64,000 bases of DNA from positions 6,339,036 through 6,403,035 of the forward strand of contig CM077833.1 of NCBI GenBank assembly GCA_039720395.1, in the 5' to 3' direction. The notes beneath the pieces are model-generated. The model saw only the letters and a list, made by a program, of their open reading frames with translations. It was not told where the DNA came from and ran no database searches. The position numbers were made by a program, and so were the translations under genes. This document shows positions 24,020-36,100 of this stretch, piece by piece; the first letter of the stretch is position 1, and each line of letters opens with the position of its first letter. The DNA comes from Liquidambar formosana (taxonomy: Eukaryota; Streptophyta; Magnoliopsida; Saxifragales; Altingiaceae).

Positions 24020-25060
24020 GTGGATGTCATGTCTACTAACAGTGGCTTCTTCCTTTTCAGATTTAACAATGATACTAATTGCATGAGAGTGCTAGACTCT
24101 GGCCCTTGGTTCTTTGCGGGAAAGCTTCTCATCCTTCAAAAGTGGCATGAAGGTTTGCATCTCTCAAAGGTTAAGCTCTCTAAAGTTCCAATTTGGGTGA
24201 AGTTCTATAATGTTCCTTTGAATCTTTGGACTAATGAGGGGCTGAGTTATGTAGCTAGTGCAGTGGGTGTTCCTTTGTACTTGGATGATGCTACTGAATT
24301 GAGAAGTAGAATCAATTATGCTCGGATTTGTGTGGAGATTTCTGCAGATAATGAAATCCCCAAGGAATTTGATTTTTTTTTTTTTTTTTTTTGGTAAGGT
24401 AAGGAATTTGATTTGGATCTAGGTAAAGGCAAGATAATCTCTATTGATGTTGAAGTGCCTTGGAAGCCTCCTTCTTGTGATATTTGTAGAGAGTTTGGGC
24501 ATTCAGTTAATAGATGCCAACGGGTTACCATAAGAATGTGGGTTCCTAAGTTAACAAAGAATGAACAAATTGAATCACCAGTAGTTATCCATTCCTCCCA
24601 GCAGGATAAGGATAATAATGCTAGCTCTTCAGAGACAATATCTTCTTCTCCGAAAGCAAATGAACAGCCTAAGGATGTTTGTGCTACTCTTGGGAGCTCT
24701 CCTATGCCACAGCAGAAGTTGAATGAACCTATGGTTAATGAGAAATCTTCTGAGTGGACGGTTGTAGCCAAAAAAGGGAGAGATAAAGTAATTTTGTCTC
24801 CTAGAATGCAAAAGAATGCTACTACCAATGTTCCTTTGGACGTTTCTAGGAAAGGCATTTTTGTCATGCCTAGTTCCATCAATTCCACAACAGCAACCTC
24901 AACTAGCAAGATGCAAAATGGGAGTTCAAAGTTTATGGAGAGTGCTCTAGCGAGTTTAAAGCTCAAGCCCAGCAAATCTTGTATTAAAGATTCTACAAGT
25001 AGGCTCCCAATCCGCTCCTCTAAGATCACCATTAAATCCCCTAATCCAACAGGGGGTTGA
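24020..25060 (+). pseudogene. Solo ORF1 protein (DUF4283/CCHC), 5'-truncated and split by a tail insertion
   Basis: It reads MDVMSTNSGFFLFRF, SGPWFFAGKLLILQKW, VPIWVKFYNVPLNLW, YVASAVGVPLYLDDATE and ICVEISADNEIPKEFD. A 26-bp insertion at 24,375-24,400 breaks the frame, which resumes with EFDLDLGKGKIISIDVEV, the knuckle CDICREFGHSVNRC, a Ser/Lys-rich linker and the tail KFMESALASLKLKPSKSC up to a stop at 25,060. Apart from the insertion there is no internal stop in about 340 codons, so decay is slight. The first roughly 200 residues of the family are lost by 5' truncation. Confidence 0.85.
24375..24400 (-). mobile_element. Tail-only LINE insertion
   Basis: The insert consists of 18 T followed by GGTAAGGT. 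On the minus strand this is ACCTTACC plus poly-A, close to the LINE B 3' end (CTTACCTACC plus poly-A). It is flanked by a perfect 13-bp duplication AAGGAATTTGATT at 24,362-24,374 and 24,401-24,413. Only about 8 bases of element sequence plus the tail were copied. Confidence 0.85.
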
Positions 25061-27192
25061 TTGGTCGCTTTAGTGTTTGTTTTGGCCTCCTCTCGGGGTG
25101 TGAGAGTTTCTTCTTCTTGTTTTGTTTTTCCTTAGGTTGTGAGGGCTTGTTTTATTTCATAGGTAGCTCCATTTGGGAGTTTGCTGCCCTTTGAGGGCTT
25201 GTTTTTGCTCTTCATGTATATCTTGGTTTTTTGGAATATACTTACTTACTTATCCAAAAAAAAAAAACATTCAGAAGGTATATTAACCTCCCAAAAACTC
25301 GTCCTTAAGAAGATAACATTTGACCCATGCAACCCAAAAAGAACCTGTTCTTGTGAAAAGAGCCCAGATGTGTTTCATAGTTGCTGCCAAATTAACATCC
25401 TGAACCCTTCTCAAGCCCAAGCCACCTTCAGATTTTGGGGTACGCACATAGGCCCAGCTGACTTTATTTCCTGAATACTTTAGCTCACTGCCAGACCATA
25501 AAAACCTTCTAAAAAGTTGCTCAATCTGATGGTAAATACTATTGGGTAATATAAAAATACTACTCCAGTAGTTTTGAATGCTATATAAAATTGAGGAAAG
25601 CAATTGAAGCCTACCAGCGTATAAGAGTTTCCTAGCACTCCAGCTCTTGATCCGATTCGTAATTCTCTCAATCAAAGGCATACAATCTTTTTTAGTCAAC
25701 TTGGAGGTGATAAGAGGGACTCCCAAGTACTTAACAGGAAGAAATCCTTCTATGAAGTTGAGATGGCTGACCAGATTACTCTTAACACTAGAAGTGATAC
25801 CAGCACAGAAAATCAAGCTCTTATCATCATTAACTTTAAGACCTGAGAGACTCTCAAATTTTCTCAAGACATCCATAATTTGTTCAACAGCATTAATACT
25901 TCCATCAGTAAATATGATAATATCATCAGCAAAACACAGGTGATTCAATTTAATCTTAGCACACCTACTATAAAATTTATCGTCAGGCAGAGAAGTAATA
26001 TTAGATAGCAGCTTAGATAGAACTTCCATAGCAAGAACAAACAGGTAGGGAGAAAGGGGATCTCCCCGCCTCAAACCCCTCTTCCATTCAAAATAACCCT
26101 CAAGGGAGCCATTGATAGAGACTAAGAATTTGGGAGAAGTTATACAAACTTTGATCCACTCTGTGAGGTGAGAAGGAGTATTAAGTGTGGTAAGCACATC
26201 AATAATAAAGTCCAAGCTTATCAAATCATAGGCTTTCATCAAATCAACTTTGAGAGCACATCTAGCTGGGCCTTTATTCCTATGATAATTATTCAAGATC
26301 TCTTGAGCCAGCATCACATTATCTGAAATATTGCGGCCTTGAATGAAAGCAGATTGGTTGGGGCTAATACAGTCAGGCAAACAGGGTTTACTCCTATTGG
26401 CAATAATTTTAGAAATACACTTATACACTATATTACAACAGGAAATAGGACGAAAGTCCTTCATTCAAGCACCATTTGGGACTTTAGGAACTAACGCAAT
26501 GTAAGTGGAATTGACTTCACCCAATAATTTGCTACTATGGAAAAAAGAAGCAACAGCAGCAAGCACATCTCTACCAACAATCGACCAAGCTTTCTTGAAG
26601 AAATAAGAAGTAAACCCATCAGGCCCCGGGGCCTTATACTGTTAAGAGAGAACAGGGTCTCTTGAATCTCTTGAGAAGTCACATGGGAGTTCAAAACAGC
26701 AAGTTGTTCCTCATTCCATCTCCAAACAATCAAGCCATTGAGAAAGCCCATTCTTCCTGTAGAAGGGGGAGGGGAGGTACCCAAAATCTTCTTGAAATAA
26801 TTAACTGTTTCATCACTAATGTCAGCATGATTAGAAAGCAACACATTATGATCAGTATACAGTCTAGATATAGAATTACCAGCATTCCTGATTTTAACAG
26901 CTCAATGAAAAAAAGAAGTATTTTGGTCACCCAATTTTAGCCATTGAATTCTAGTTTTCTGCTTGTAAAAAGCCTCTTCAGCCCCTGCAAGATCAATATA
27001 CTTCTTGTAACAATCTCTTTCAACATTGCTATGATTAACATCTTGGAGATTATGAAGCAAATTCAGCTGGGCATTGTCAAGATCAGCTTTAGCTAGCAAC
27101 ACTCTGTTACTAATGGTTTTGAAGTACTTGTCATTGAAAATCCGAAGCTCCTTCTTCGTGGCTTTGAGTTTATAGCAAAGAATAAACATAGG

Positions 27193-27300
27193 GTGTGTTT
27201 GCGTTGAGATGTAGTGTAGCCTTTTCTCGGTTTTTTGGCTTTCGTGCTTGTATTTAGCCTCTTTTGGGCTTTCTTTTTTTTATATACAATCTCACTTACC

Positions 27301-27341
<41 letters not shown>
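27193..27341 (+). mobile_element. Strongly 5'-truncated LINE insertion
   Basis: About 109 bases of LINE 3' UTR end in AATCTCACTTACCC with a poly-A of about 43 bases. The flanking duplication AAACATAGG lies at 27,184-27,192 and 27,342-27,350. The uninterrupted ORF2 sequence (CCTATGTTTATTCTTT) is seen in LINE C at about 59,176-59,192, which confirms the insertion point. The 3' end resembles that of LINE C (CATCTCACTTACCC), so the donor was probably a relative of that LINE. Confidence 0.9.
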
Positions 27342-27345
<4 letters not shown>

Positions 27346-28167
27346 ATAGGCGTACCAACAATCTCTATATCCCAACACTTCTGGACAGTGGACAGGACTC
27401 AGAATGTTCAGCCCAGAAGTTAAAGAACTTAAAAGGCCTTTTAAGTTTTTGAACTTGAGAAAACATAGACACAAGCATAGGGCAATGGTCGGACACTCCA
27501 GGAGGTAAAAATTCAGCAACAATGTTAGGAAAAGTCTCCAGCCATTTGTCATTAATTAACACTCTATCAAGTTTCCTAGCAATTAACTGAGCTCCTTGCC
27601 TTTTGTTGGTCCATGTAAACAGGGGGCCAATAAAAGGCATATAAAAAATATCAGCATCAAGGAGGCAATTATGGAAGTCCTCGACTGAATTGGACTGGAA
27701 AGAGGTCCCCCCAAATTTCTCACTATGAAACCTCACTGTGTTGAAATCCCCTAAAATAACCCACAGCTGGGAACTGAACAAGCTAGCTTTGGTTGAAATA
27801 AAATCCCACAATAAATCTCTGTCAATGGCAGAATTAGAAGCATAAACAAAAGAACAGAAGAACTCCTTACCATCACTAATGTTAACCACTTTGCAATGGA
27901 TGATATGATCTGAAGAGCTAATCACCAACATATTCACAACCTGAGGATCCCAGCATATCCAAATACGCCCAAGCGTAGAGGCATGGTAATTCTGAATCAC
28001 CTTCCAATTTGGACAAATAGAGCTAGCAACTTTACCAAAATTAACAAATCTGACTCTAGTCTCAATAATACCACAAATATTAAGCTTATTCTTGGCAATA
28101 AAACTTCTAACTTCTTTTTGTTTCAAGGGGTCATTAACTCCCCTAACATTCCAACATGGGAGCTTGA

Positions 28168-30064
28168 TCATTTGGAAGAGGAAGGAGATGCAACTGCCTT
28201 GCCCTTGCCAAGAGGGTCTGCTATAGGAGAATTCTGCTTAGGATTTTCCTTCTTATTGCTACGTTTCTTCTTTTTGTTGTTCTTGCTTTTCTTTTCCACT
28301 TCATCAACTTTCAAATCTCTGTTCTTGAACACATTTTCTGACGAGTTTTCTGATTCAGACATTGACGTGACTTTCACAGGACTGTTGAAAATTTCCTCCT
28401 CTTCATCTACAAGATCACTAAGCATTTGAAACTGATTGATGGCAACTATTGGTTTTTGAGCACTACTAGAAACATCTGATAGAACAGGAACTAAAGGAGT
28501 GATGTTGGGTGAGACATTAGAAACAGTAATAGTGTTTTACCTCATTAGATTCTAATAAAGGAGAAGTAGGAGTAGACAGAGGCTTTATGGGCATAACATG
28601 GTCATCATGATTTACCTCATAGGCCTTAGGAACCCATACTTGAGTGGTCTTAACTGGACAGCGGGCAGTGGTATGCCCAAAAACTCTGCATGTCTTACAT
28701 ACTTGTGGTTTTCATGAGTATTCAACCCCGATTTCATTAGAGTTCCCATCACCCATATTAAGGTCAAATGTATCAGGAAAATCAGAGTCAATAGATACTT
28801 CAATACAGGCTCTAGCATAGGAGAGTCTTGTTCTTGTCTCAGTAGAGTAATCCAAGTAGAGGGGAACACCAACTCCACTAACGACATAACTCATACCTTT
28901 ATTAGTCCAATACTCTGGAGGCACATTGAACAATTTCACCCATATAGGGATTTTCTTCATATGGGGTTTCACCATTTCCATCTTAGGAGACCAATGTCTC
29001 AGAATTAGAGGCTTACCCGCTATAAACCATGGCCCAAATTCAAGAATCCATTCGACAACCTCAGGATTAGTGAATTTGAAAATGAACAAACCACTGTCAG
29101 TGGAAAGAACCTCTGGAATCTCCTTCTTACCCCATAATCTCTCCACAGTAGCTTTAATGAAAGAGTAAGCAAGTCTCTTGTCCATGAACTGACCCACCAA
29201 ACAATTTTTCCAGAGATCAAACCCCTTTTTAGCTACCTCCGGTGGAGGTCTCACCATAATTTTCCCATTAACCTGAGAAGGAGGGAAGTACTTCAAGGCT
29301 GACTTTTCTCTCTTAGCTAAACTAAACAATGCTTTCCAGTCATGGATCACATTAGGAGAAGTGTCACTGTGTATCTGAGAAGAATATAGCGGGGGAGATG
29401 ACGAGTTCACCTTTAATGGAGCATCAGAACTCTTAGAGGTTAGAACAGGGAAATCATGATCCAATGACCCAGTAGCAACTATATGTAGATCTAACAGTGA
29501 AGGAGGGGAAGCATGACTCTCAACTGCACCAGCTGGGAATCCAAACGCCAGAGCATCAGACTAACGAGAAAGAGCTTCTCGTTGTATATCGAGTGATGTT
29601 TAACCCGACGGATAAGAGATACCGCAGGATCTAGGATGACCAAAGGAGATCTGGGTCGAGTTCTTGAGAATACCTCTCAGAGGTGCCAGAACAGCAGTTG
29701 AAGACGAACTCGACGACGCCACACCTCGAATCGCGGGTTCACTAGGAACTTTAGACTGCAGATCTGAATGATTTGAAGTGTTGGTGGAAAAACCCACCGT
29801 TTCAACCCTCACCGCCCCGACACCAAGAACGACATTACCAACTACAGATGTCGGCACATGGAAACCATGAGGAGGCGAACCAATAGAAGTCAGATCTGGG
29901 AGATCTGATCTAACAAGGGGTGGAGAAATAGCGGCGACAACAGACAAAATGGTGAGATCTGATAAAGGGATGGACATATCTGAAGTAAATCCCTCAGAAG
30001 AAATAGTGTTTGAAGTTGACTTAGCTGATTTCAAAGAAAGGGGTGGAAAGGTAGTTGACGCCAT
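28168..30064 (-). pseudogene. LINE B ORF1 (DUF4283/CCHC)
   Basis: The likely ATG is at 30,062-30,064 (MASTTFPPLSLKSAKS). A Ser/Pro-rich N-terminal region leads to an open stretch at 29,464-28,712 with NGKIMVRPPPEVAKKG, LWGKKEIPEVLSTDSGLF, GPWFIAGKPLILRHW, IPIWVKLFNVPPEYW and YVVSGVGVPLYLD. A TGA then replaces the Trp codon just before KPQVC, where the relatives read YPWKPHVC. The knuckle CKTCRVFGHTTARC follows in the same frame. After a further frame change the last part (Lys-rich NNKKKKRSNKK) ends at 28,168, overlapping the ORF2 start by four bases (ATGA). Confidence 0.85.
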
Positions 30065-32644
30065 AAAGAAATAATAAAGGTAAACAGAAGCTAGATCAAT
30101 CAAGGAGAAGAAACCAAAAAGCAGTCAAATGATCAATCGGGGTCGAGAGCTTCTCTCTCTAGAACCATGATGCCACAACGTTGGTGGCCATCTAAATGAG
30201 TTTAGACAGTGTAGTTGTCTCTAGAAGGCCTCCTAGGAATTTTTTTGGTGTGTAAAGATCTCATACAAGTTTCTAGGAAGCATTGTGATGCTTCAATGAG
30301 TCTATGCTGACTCAAATGGAGTCTAGAGAGTGTCGTGGGCTTTAGAGAGGCTCGTATGATTTTTAGGAGTGTATAGAGCCATTACGGGTGACTAGGTAGC
30401 ATTGTGAGGCTCTGACGAGTCTATAGCGACTCTAGTTGAGTCTAGAGAGCGTCGTTGAACTCAGAAAGTGTCCTAGGATTTTTTTTTCCTTTTTTTTTTT
30501 TTTTTTTTTTTTTGTGTATATAGAGCTCCTTCGGGTGTCTAGGAAGCATTGGGACGCTCAAGGGGCCTATGGCCGCTGAAATTGTGGCTAGAGAGGGTCA
30601 TTGACTCTACAAAGCCATCCTTGTGTTTTTGCGTTGTGAGGCTCCCACGTGTCTATAGCGACTCTAATTGAGTGGAGAGATCACGTGGACTCTAGAAAGC
30701 CTCCTATGATTGTTCGGAGTGCATAGAGCTCCTACGAGTGTCTAGGTAGCGTAGTGGGCCAACTTTGTGTTTACAGTTAACTCTATTTGGGTCTAGAGAG
30801 AGTCGTGGACTCTAGAAGGCCTCCTCAGGCTTTTTAGAGTGTATAGACCTCCTACAAGGGTCTAAGAAGGGTTTTGAGGCCCCGATGAGTCTATGGCGAC
30901 TGTGATTGAGTATAGACAGCGTCGTGGACTCTAGAAGGCCTCCTAGGATTTTTAGGAGCACATAGAGGTCCTACAAGGTCTAGAAAGCGTTGTGAACCTC
31001 CCACGAGTCTATGGAGGCTCTAATTGGGTCTGGAATGCGTCATGGACTTTAGAAAGCCCCCTACGATTTTTGGATTGCGTAGAGCTCGTACTGGAGTCTA
31101 GGAAGCGTTCTTAGGCTTCCATGAGTTTGTGGTCACTCAAATAGACTCTAGAGAGCGTCCTGGACTTTAGAAAGCCTCCTTGGTTTTTTAGGACTAGATA
31201 GAGCTCCTACAGGTGTCAAGAAAGCGTTGTGAGGCTTCCACAAGTTTATGGCGACCCAAATGGAATCTACTAAGCATCGTGGAGTCTAGAAAGCCTCCTA
31301 CGATTTTTTGGAGTGTGTAGCGCTCGTACGGGTGTCTAAGAAGCGTTGTGAGGCTTCTATGAGTCTATGGCAACTCGAATGAAGTGTAAAGAGCATCGTG
31401 CACTTTAGAAAGCCACCTAGGAATTTTCGGACTGTATAGAGATCCTACGGATGTCTAGGGAAACGTTGTGAGGCTCTCACAACTCTATGCGACACTAATT
31501 GAGTCTAGACGGTGTCGTGGACTCCAGAAAGCCTCCTACGATTTTTAGGTGATTATAGAGAGCTCCAACGGGTGTCTAGGAAGCGTTGCGAGCCTCGCAT
31601 GCGTCTATTGCGACTCCAATTCTAACTAGAGAGCGTCATGGCCTCTAGAAAGCCTCCTGGGATTTTTTGGAGCGTATAGAGCTCCCTACGGCGTTCAAGG
31701 AGGCATTGTGGGCCTACCACGAGTCTATGGTGACTCTAATTGAGTCGATGGCGACTATAATTGAGTTTAGAGACCGTCGTTGACTCTAGAAAGCCCCCTA
31801 CGATTTTTTGGAGTGTGTAGAGCAAATACGGGTGTCTAGGAAGTGTTGTGAGGCTTCAATGAGTCTATGGTGACTGAAATGGAGTGTAGAGAGTGTTGAG
31901 GACTTCAGAAAGGCTCCTACGATTTTTCGGAGTGCATAGAACTCCTACGGGCTTCTAGGATTGTTTGGAATGTACAGAGCTTTTACGGAAGTCTAGGAAG
32001 CGTTGTGTGGCTCCCACATGTCTATGGCGACTCTAATTGAGTGGAGAGATCTCGTGGACTCTAGAAACCCCCTACGATTTTTTGGAGTGTGTAGAGCAAA
32101 TACGGGTGTCTAGGAAGCGTTGTGAGGCTTCAATGAGTCTATGGGGACTCAAATGGAGTGTAGAGAGTGTCAAGGACCTTAGAAAGCCTCCTACGATTTT
32201 TCGGAGTGTATAAAACTCCTACGGGCTTCTAGGATTGTTTGGAGTGTATATAGCTTTTATGGAAGTCAAGGAAGCGTTGTAGGGCTCCCATGAGTTTATA
32301 ATGACTCTAATTGAGTCTATGGCAATCTAAATGAGTTTAGACAGTGTAGTTGTCTCTAGAAAGCCTACTAGGATTTTTTTTTGGAGTGTAAAGAACTCAT
32401 ACGAGCTTCAAGGAAGCATTGTGATACTTTCATGAGTCTATGCTAACTCAAACGGAGTCTAAAGACTGTCGTGGGCTTTAAAAAGGCTCGTACGATTTTT
32501 AGGAGTGGATAGAGCCATTACAAGTGTCTAGGTAGCGTTGTGAGGCTCCCGCGATTCTATGGCAACTCCAGTTGGGTCTAGAGAGTGTTGTTGACCTTAG
32601 AAAGTGTCCTAGGATTATTTTATTTATTTTTATTATTTATTTTA

Positions 32645-32646
<2 letters not shown>

Positions 32647-32683
<37 letters not shown>
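32647..32683. repeat. (TG)n microsatellite within a satellite monomer
   Basis: About 18 TG units follow a TATTT-rich stretch in the same monomer type as the tract at 21,337. Confidence 0.95.
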
Positions 32684-32686
<3 letters not shown>

Positions 32687-33137
32687 GAGCTCCTTCGGGT
32701 GTCTATGAAGAATTGGGACGCTCAATGGGCCTATGGCCACAAAAATTGTTGCTAGAGAGGGTCGTTGACTCTACAAAGCCATCCTCGTTTTTTTTTTTTT
32801 TTTTTGTTTTTTTTTTTTTCGTGTTCAGGGGTCCTACGGGTGTTTAGGAAGCGTTGTGAGGCTCCCACGTGTCTATGGCGACTCTAATTGAGTGGAGAGA
32901 TCACGTGGACTTTAGAAAGCCTCCTACGATTTTTAGGTGTGTATAGAGCTCCAACGGGTGTCTAGGAAGCATTGCGAGCCTCGCATGCGTCTATTGTGAC
33001 TCCAATTGTGATTAGAGAGCGTCATGGACTCTAGAAAGCGTCTTGGAATTTTTTTTTGGAGTGTAAAGATCTCATACGAGTTTCTAGGAAGCGTTGTGAT
33101 GCTTAGATGAGTCTATGTTGACTGAAACGGAGTCTGG

Positions 33138-33158
33138 CACTTAACCAAAAAAAAAAAA
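33138..33158 (+). mobile_element. Tail-only LINE insertion in the satellite
   Basis: A 21-bp insert, CACTTAACC followed by 12 A, lies between two perfect 14-bp copies of GAAACGGAGTCTGG (33,124-33,137 and 33,159-33,172). Other copies of this satellite monomer have the sequence once without the insert. CACTTAACC plus poly-A matches the LINE 3' terminus CACTTACCC plus poly-A. Confidence 0.9.
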
Positions 33159-36100
33159 GAAACGGAGTCTGGAGAGCGTTGTAGGCTTTAGAAAGGCTCC
33201 TACGATTTTTAGGAGTGTATAGAGCCATTACGGGCATCCAGGTACCGTTGTTAGGCTCCCACGAGTCTATGGCGACTCTAGTTGAGTCTAGAGAGCGTTG
33301 TTGACCTCAGAAAGTGTCTATGAAGCATTGGGACACTCAATCGGCCTATGGCCACTGAAATTGTGGCAGAGAAGGTCATTGACTCTACAAAGCCATCCTC
33401 GTGTTTTTGTTTTTGTTTTTGTTTTTGTTTTTTTTTTTTTTTGCGTGTTCAGGGCTCCTACGGGTGTTTAGGAAGCATTGTAAGGACTCCCACGTGTCTA
33501 TGGCAACTCTAATTGAGTGGAGAGACCACGTGGACTTTAGAAAGCCACCTACGATTTTTAGGAGTTTATAGAGCTCCAACGGGTGTCTAGGAAGCGTTGC
33601 GAACCTCGCATGCGTCTATTGCGACTCCAATTGTGACTAGAGAGCGTCATGGACTCTAGAAAGCGTCCTGGGATTTTTTTGGAGCATATAGAGCTCCCTA
33701 CGGCATTCAAGGAGGCATTGTGGGCCCACCATGAGTCTATGGTAACTCTAATTGAGTCAATGGCGACTATAATTGAGTCTAGAAACCATCGTCAACTCTA
33801 GAAACGCCCTATGATTTTTTGGAGTGTGCAGAGCAAATACGGGTGTCTAGGAAGCGTTGTAAGGCTTCTCAATGAGTCTTTGGGGACTCAAATGGAGTGT
33901 AGAGAGCGTCGAGGACTTTAGAAAGCGTCCTATGATTTTTCGGAGTGTATAGAACTCCTACGGGCTTCTAAGATTGTTTGGAGTGTATAGAGCTTTTATG
34001 GAAGTCTAGGAAGCGTTATGGGGCTCCCAAGAGTTTATAGTGACTCTAATTGAGTCTATGGCGATCTAAATGAGTTTAGACAGTGTAGTTGTCTCTAGAA
34101 AGCCTCCTAGGATTTTTTTTTTGGACTGTAAAGATCCCATACGAGTTTCTAGGAAGTGTTGTGATGCCTAGATGAGTCTATGCTAACGCAAACGGAGTCT
34201 AAAGAGCGTCGTGGGCTTTAGAAAGCCTCCTATGATTTTTAGGAGTGTATAGAGCTGTTACGGGCATCCAAGTACCGTTGTGAGGCTCCCACGAGTCTCT
34301 GGCGAGTCCAGTTGAGTCTAGAGAGTGTCGTTGACCTCAGAAAGTGTCCTAGAAATTTTATTTTATTTTTTTGATATAGAGCTCCTTCGAGTGTCTAGGA
34401 AGCATTGGGACGCTCAACGGGCCTATGGCCATTGAAATTGTGGCTAGAGAGGGTCGTTGACTACACAAAGCCATCCTTGTGTTTTTGTTTTTGTTTTTTT
34501 TTTTTATTTTAGTGTTCAGGGCTCCTACGGGTGGTTAGGAAGATTTGTGAGGCTCCCACGTGTCTATGGCGACTCTAATTGAGCGGAGAGATCAAATGGA
34601 CTTTAGAAAGCCTCCTATGATTGTTTGGAGTGCATAGAGCTCCAATGAGTGTTTAGGTAGCGTAGTGGGGCAACTTTGGGTTTATGATAACTCTATTTGG
34701 GTCTAGAGAGCGTCGTGGACTCAAGAAGGCCTCCTCAGGTATTTTAGAGTGTATAGACCCCCCACGGGGGTCTAAGAAGGGTTTTGAGGCCCCGACGAGT
34801 CTATAGCGACTATGATTGAGTCTAGACAGCATCGTGGACTCTAAAAGGCCTCCTAGGATTTTTAGGAGTGCATAGAGGTCCTACGAGGTCTTGAAAGCGT
34901 TGTGAGGCACCCACGAGTCTATGGAGGCTCTAATTGAGTCTAGAGTGCATCATGGACTTTAGAAAGCCCCCTACGATTTTTTGGAGTGCGTAGAGCTCGT
35001 ACTGGAGTCTAGGTAGCGTTCTTAGGCTTCAATGAGTCTATGGGGACCCAAATAGAGTCTAGAGAGCGTCCTAGACTTTAGAAAGCCTACTTGGTTTTTC
35101 AGGACTAGATAGAGCTCCTACAGGTGTCTAAGAAGTGTTGTGAGGCTTCCACAAGTCTATGGCAACCCAAATGGAATCTACTAAGCGTCATGGAGTCTAG
35201 AAAGCCTCCTACGATTTTTTGGAGTGTGTAGCACTCGTACGTGTGTCTAAGAAGCGTTGTGAGGCTTCTATGAGTCTATGGCGACTCAAATGGAGTGTAA
35301 AAAGCGTCGTGCCCTTTAGAGAGCAACCTAGGAATTTTCGGACTGTGTGGAGATCCTACGGATGTCCAGGGAAACGTTGTGAGGCTCCCACAACTCTATG
35401 TGACACTAATTGAGTCTAGATGGTGACGTGGGCTCCAAAAAGCCTCCTATGATTTTTAGGTGTTTATAGAGCTCCAACGGGTGTCTATGAAGCGTTGCGA
35501 GCCTCGCATGCGTCTATTGCGACTCCAATTGTGACTAGAGAGCGTCATGGACTCTAAAAAGCCTCTTGGGATTTTTTAGATCGTATAGGGGTCCCTAAGG
35601 GGTTCAAGGAAGCATTGTGGGCCTACCATGTGTCTATGGTGACTCTAATTGAGTCGATGGCAATTATAATTGAGTCTAGAGACCATCGTGGACTCTAGAA
35701 ACCACCTACGATTTTTTTGGAGTCTGTAGAGCAAACACGGGTGTCTAAGAAGCGTTGTGAGGCTTCAATGAGTCTATGGGGACTCAAATGGAGTGTAGAG
35801 AGCATCAAGGACTTTAGAAAGCCTCCTACAATTTTTTGGGGTGTATAAAACTCCTACGGTCTTCTAGGATTTTTTGGAGTGTATATAGCTTTTACGGAAG
35901 TCTAGGAAGTGTTGTGGGGTTCCCACGAGTTTATAATGACTAATTGAGTCTATGGCGATCTAAATGAGTTTAGACACTGTAGTTGTCTCTAGAAAGCCTA
36001 CTAGGATTTTTTTTGGAGTGTAAAGATCTCATACGTGTTTCAAGGAAGCGTTGTAACGCTTTAATGAGTCTACGCTGACTCAAACGGAGTCTAGAGAGCG

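Larger units (their letters stand above)
24012..25267 (+). mobile_element. ORF1-only LINE-like element iii, 5'-truncated
   Basis: This insertion in LINE B ORF2, opposite in direction to its host, is bounded by a perfect 11-bp duplication CATTCAGAAGG (24,001-24,011 and 25,268-25,278). It starts inside DUF4283 and continues through the ORF1 stop at 25,060. A 3' UTR of about 195 bp with CTCTCGGGGTGTGAGAG follows, then TTGGAATATAC, TTACTTACTTATCC and poly-A. No ORF2 follows ORF1. The target duplication, truncation and tail are the hallmarks of target-primed reverse transcription, so this ORF1-only RNA was mobilised as such. Confidence 0.9.
23135..28171 (-). pseudogene. LINE B ORF2: endonuclease, reverse transcriptase, zinc-binding C-terminus
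   Basis: It starts MIKLPCWNVRGVNDP at 28,171. Endonuclease residues: WNVRG, IIETR, LGDFNTV and SDHCP. A 393-codon open stretch (26,464-25,283) is the RT: FRPISCCNIVYKCISK, SPNQSAFIQGRNISDN, KVDLMKAYD, GLRRGDPLSPYLF and the active site CFADDIIIF (Asp pair at 25,922-25,927). After element iii the frame resumes with CSWVWRKLLKIRDIVRPF and the C-terminal zinc region HKHAFITWLAILDRLPT, CVFCNQHVETRDHIFFSC. The stop is at 23,135. Stops near 27,365 and 26,491, an early stop at 25,283 and two insertions make it inactive. The enzyme would nick DNA and copy its RNA at the nick. Confidence 0.9.
22901..30183 (-). mobile_element. LINE B, full-length L1-type element with nested insertions
   Basis: Inserted in one satellite monomer type. 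The flanks match as GTGGCNATCTAAATNAGTT (22,882-22,900 and 30,184-30,202, two mismatches), a target duplication of up to 19 bp. Sense order: 5' UTR with TCATGGTTCTAGAGAGAGAA, ORF1 (30,064 to 28,168), ORF2 (28,171 to 23,135), a 3' UTR of about 215 bp, TTCTTACCTACC and a poly-A (22,901-22,919). Removing the nested element iii (24,012-25,267) and the small insertion at 27,193-27,341 leaves about 5.9 kb, a normal plant L1 length. It is defective through stops and insertions. Confidence 0.9.
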
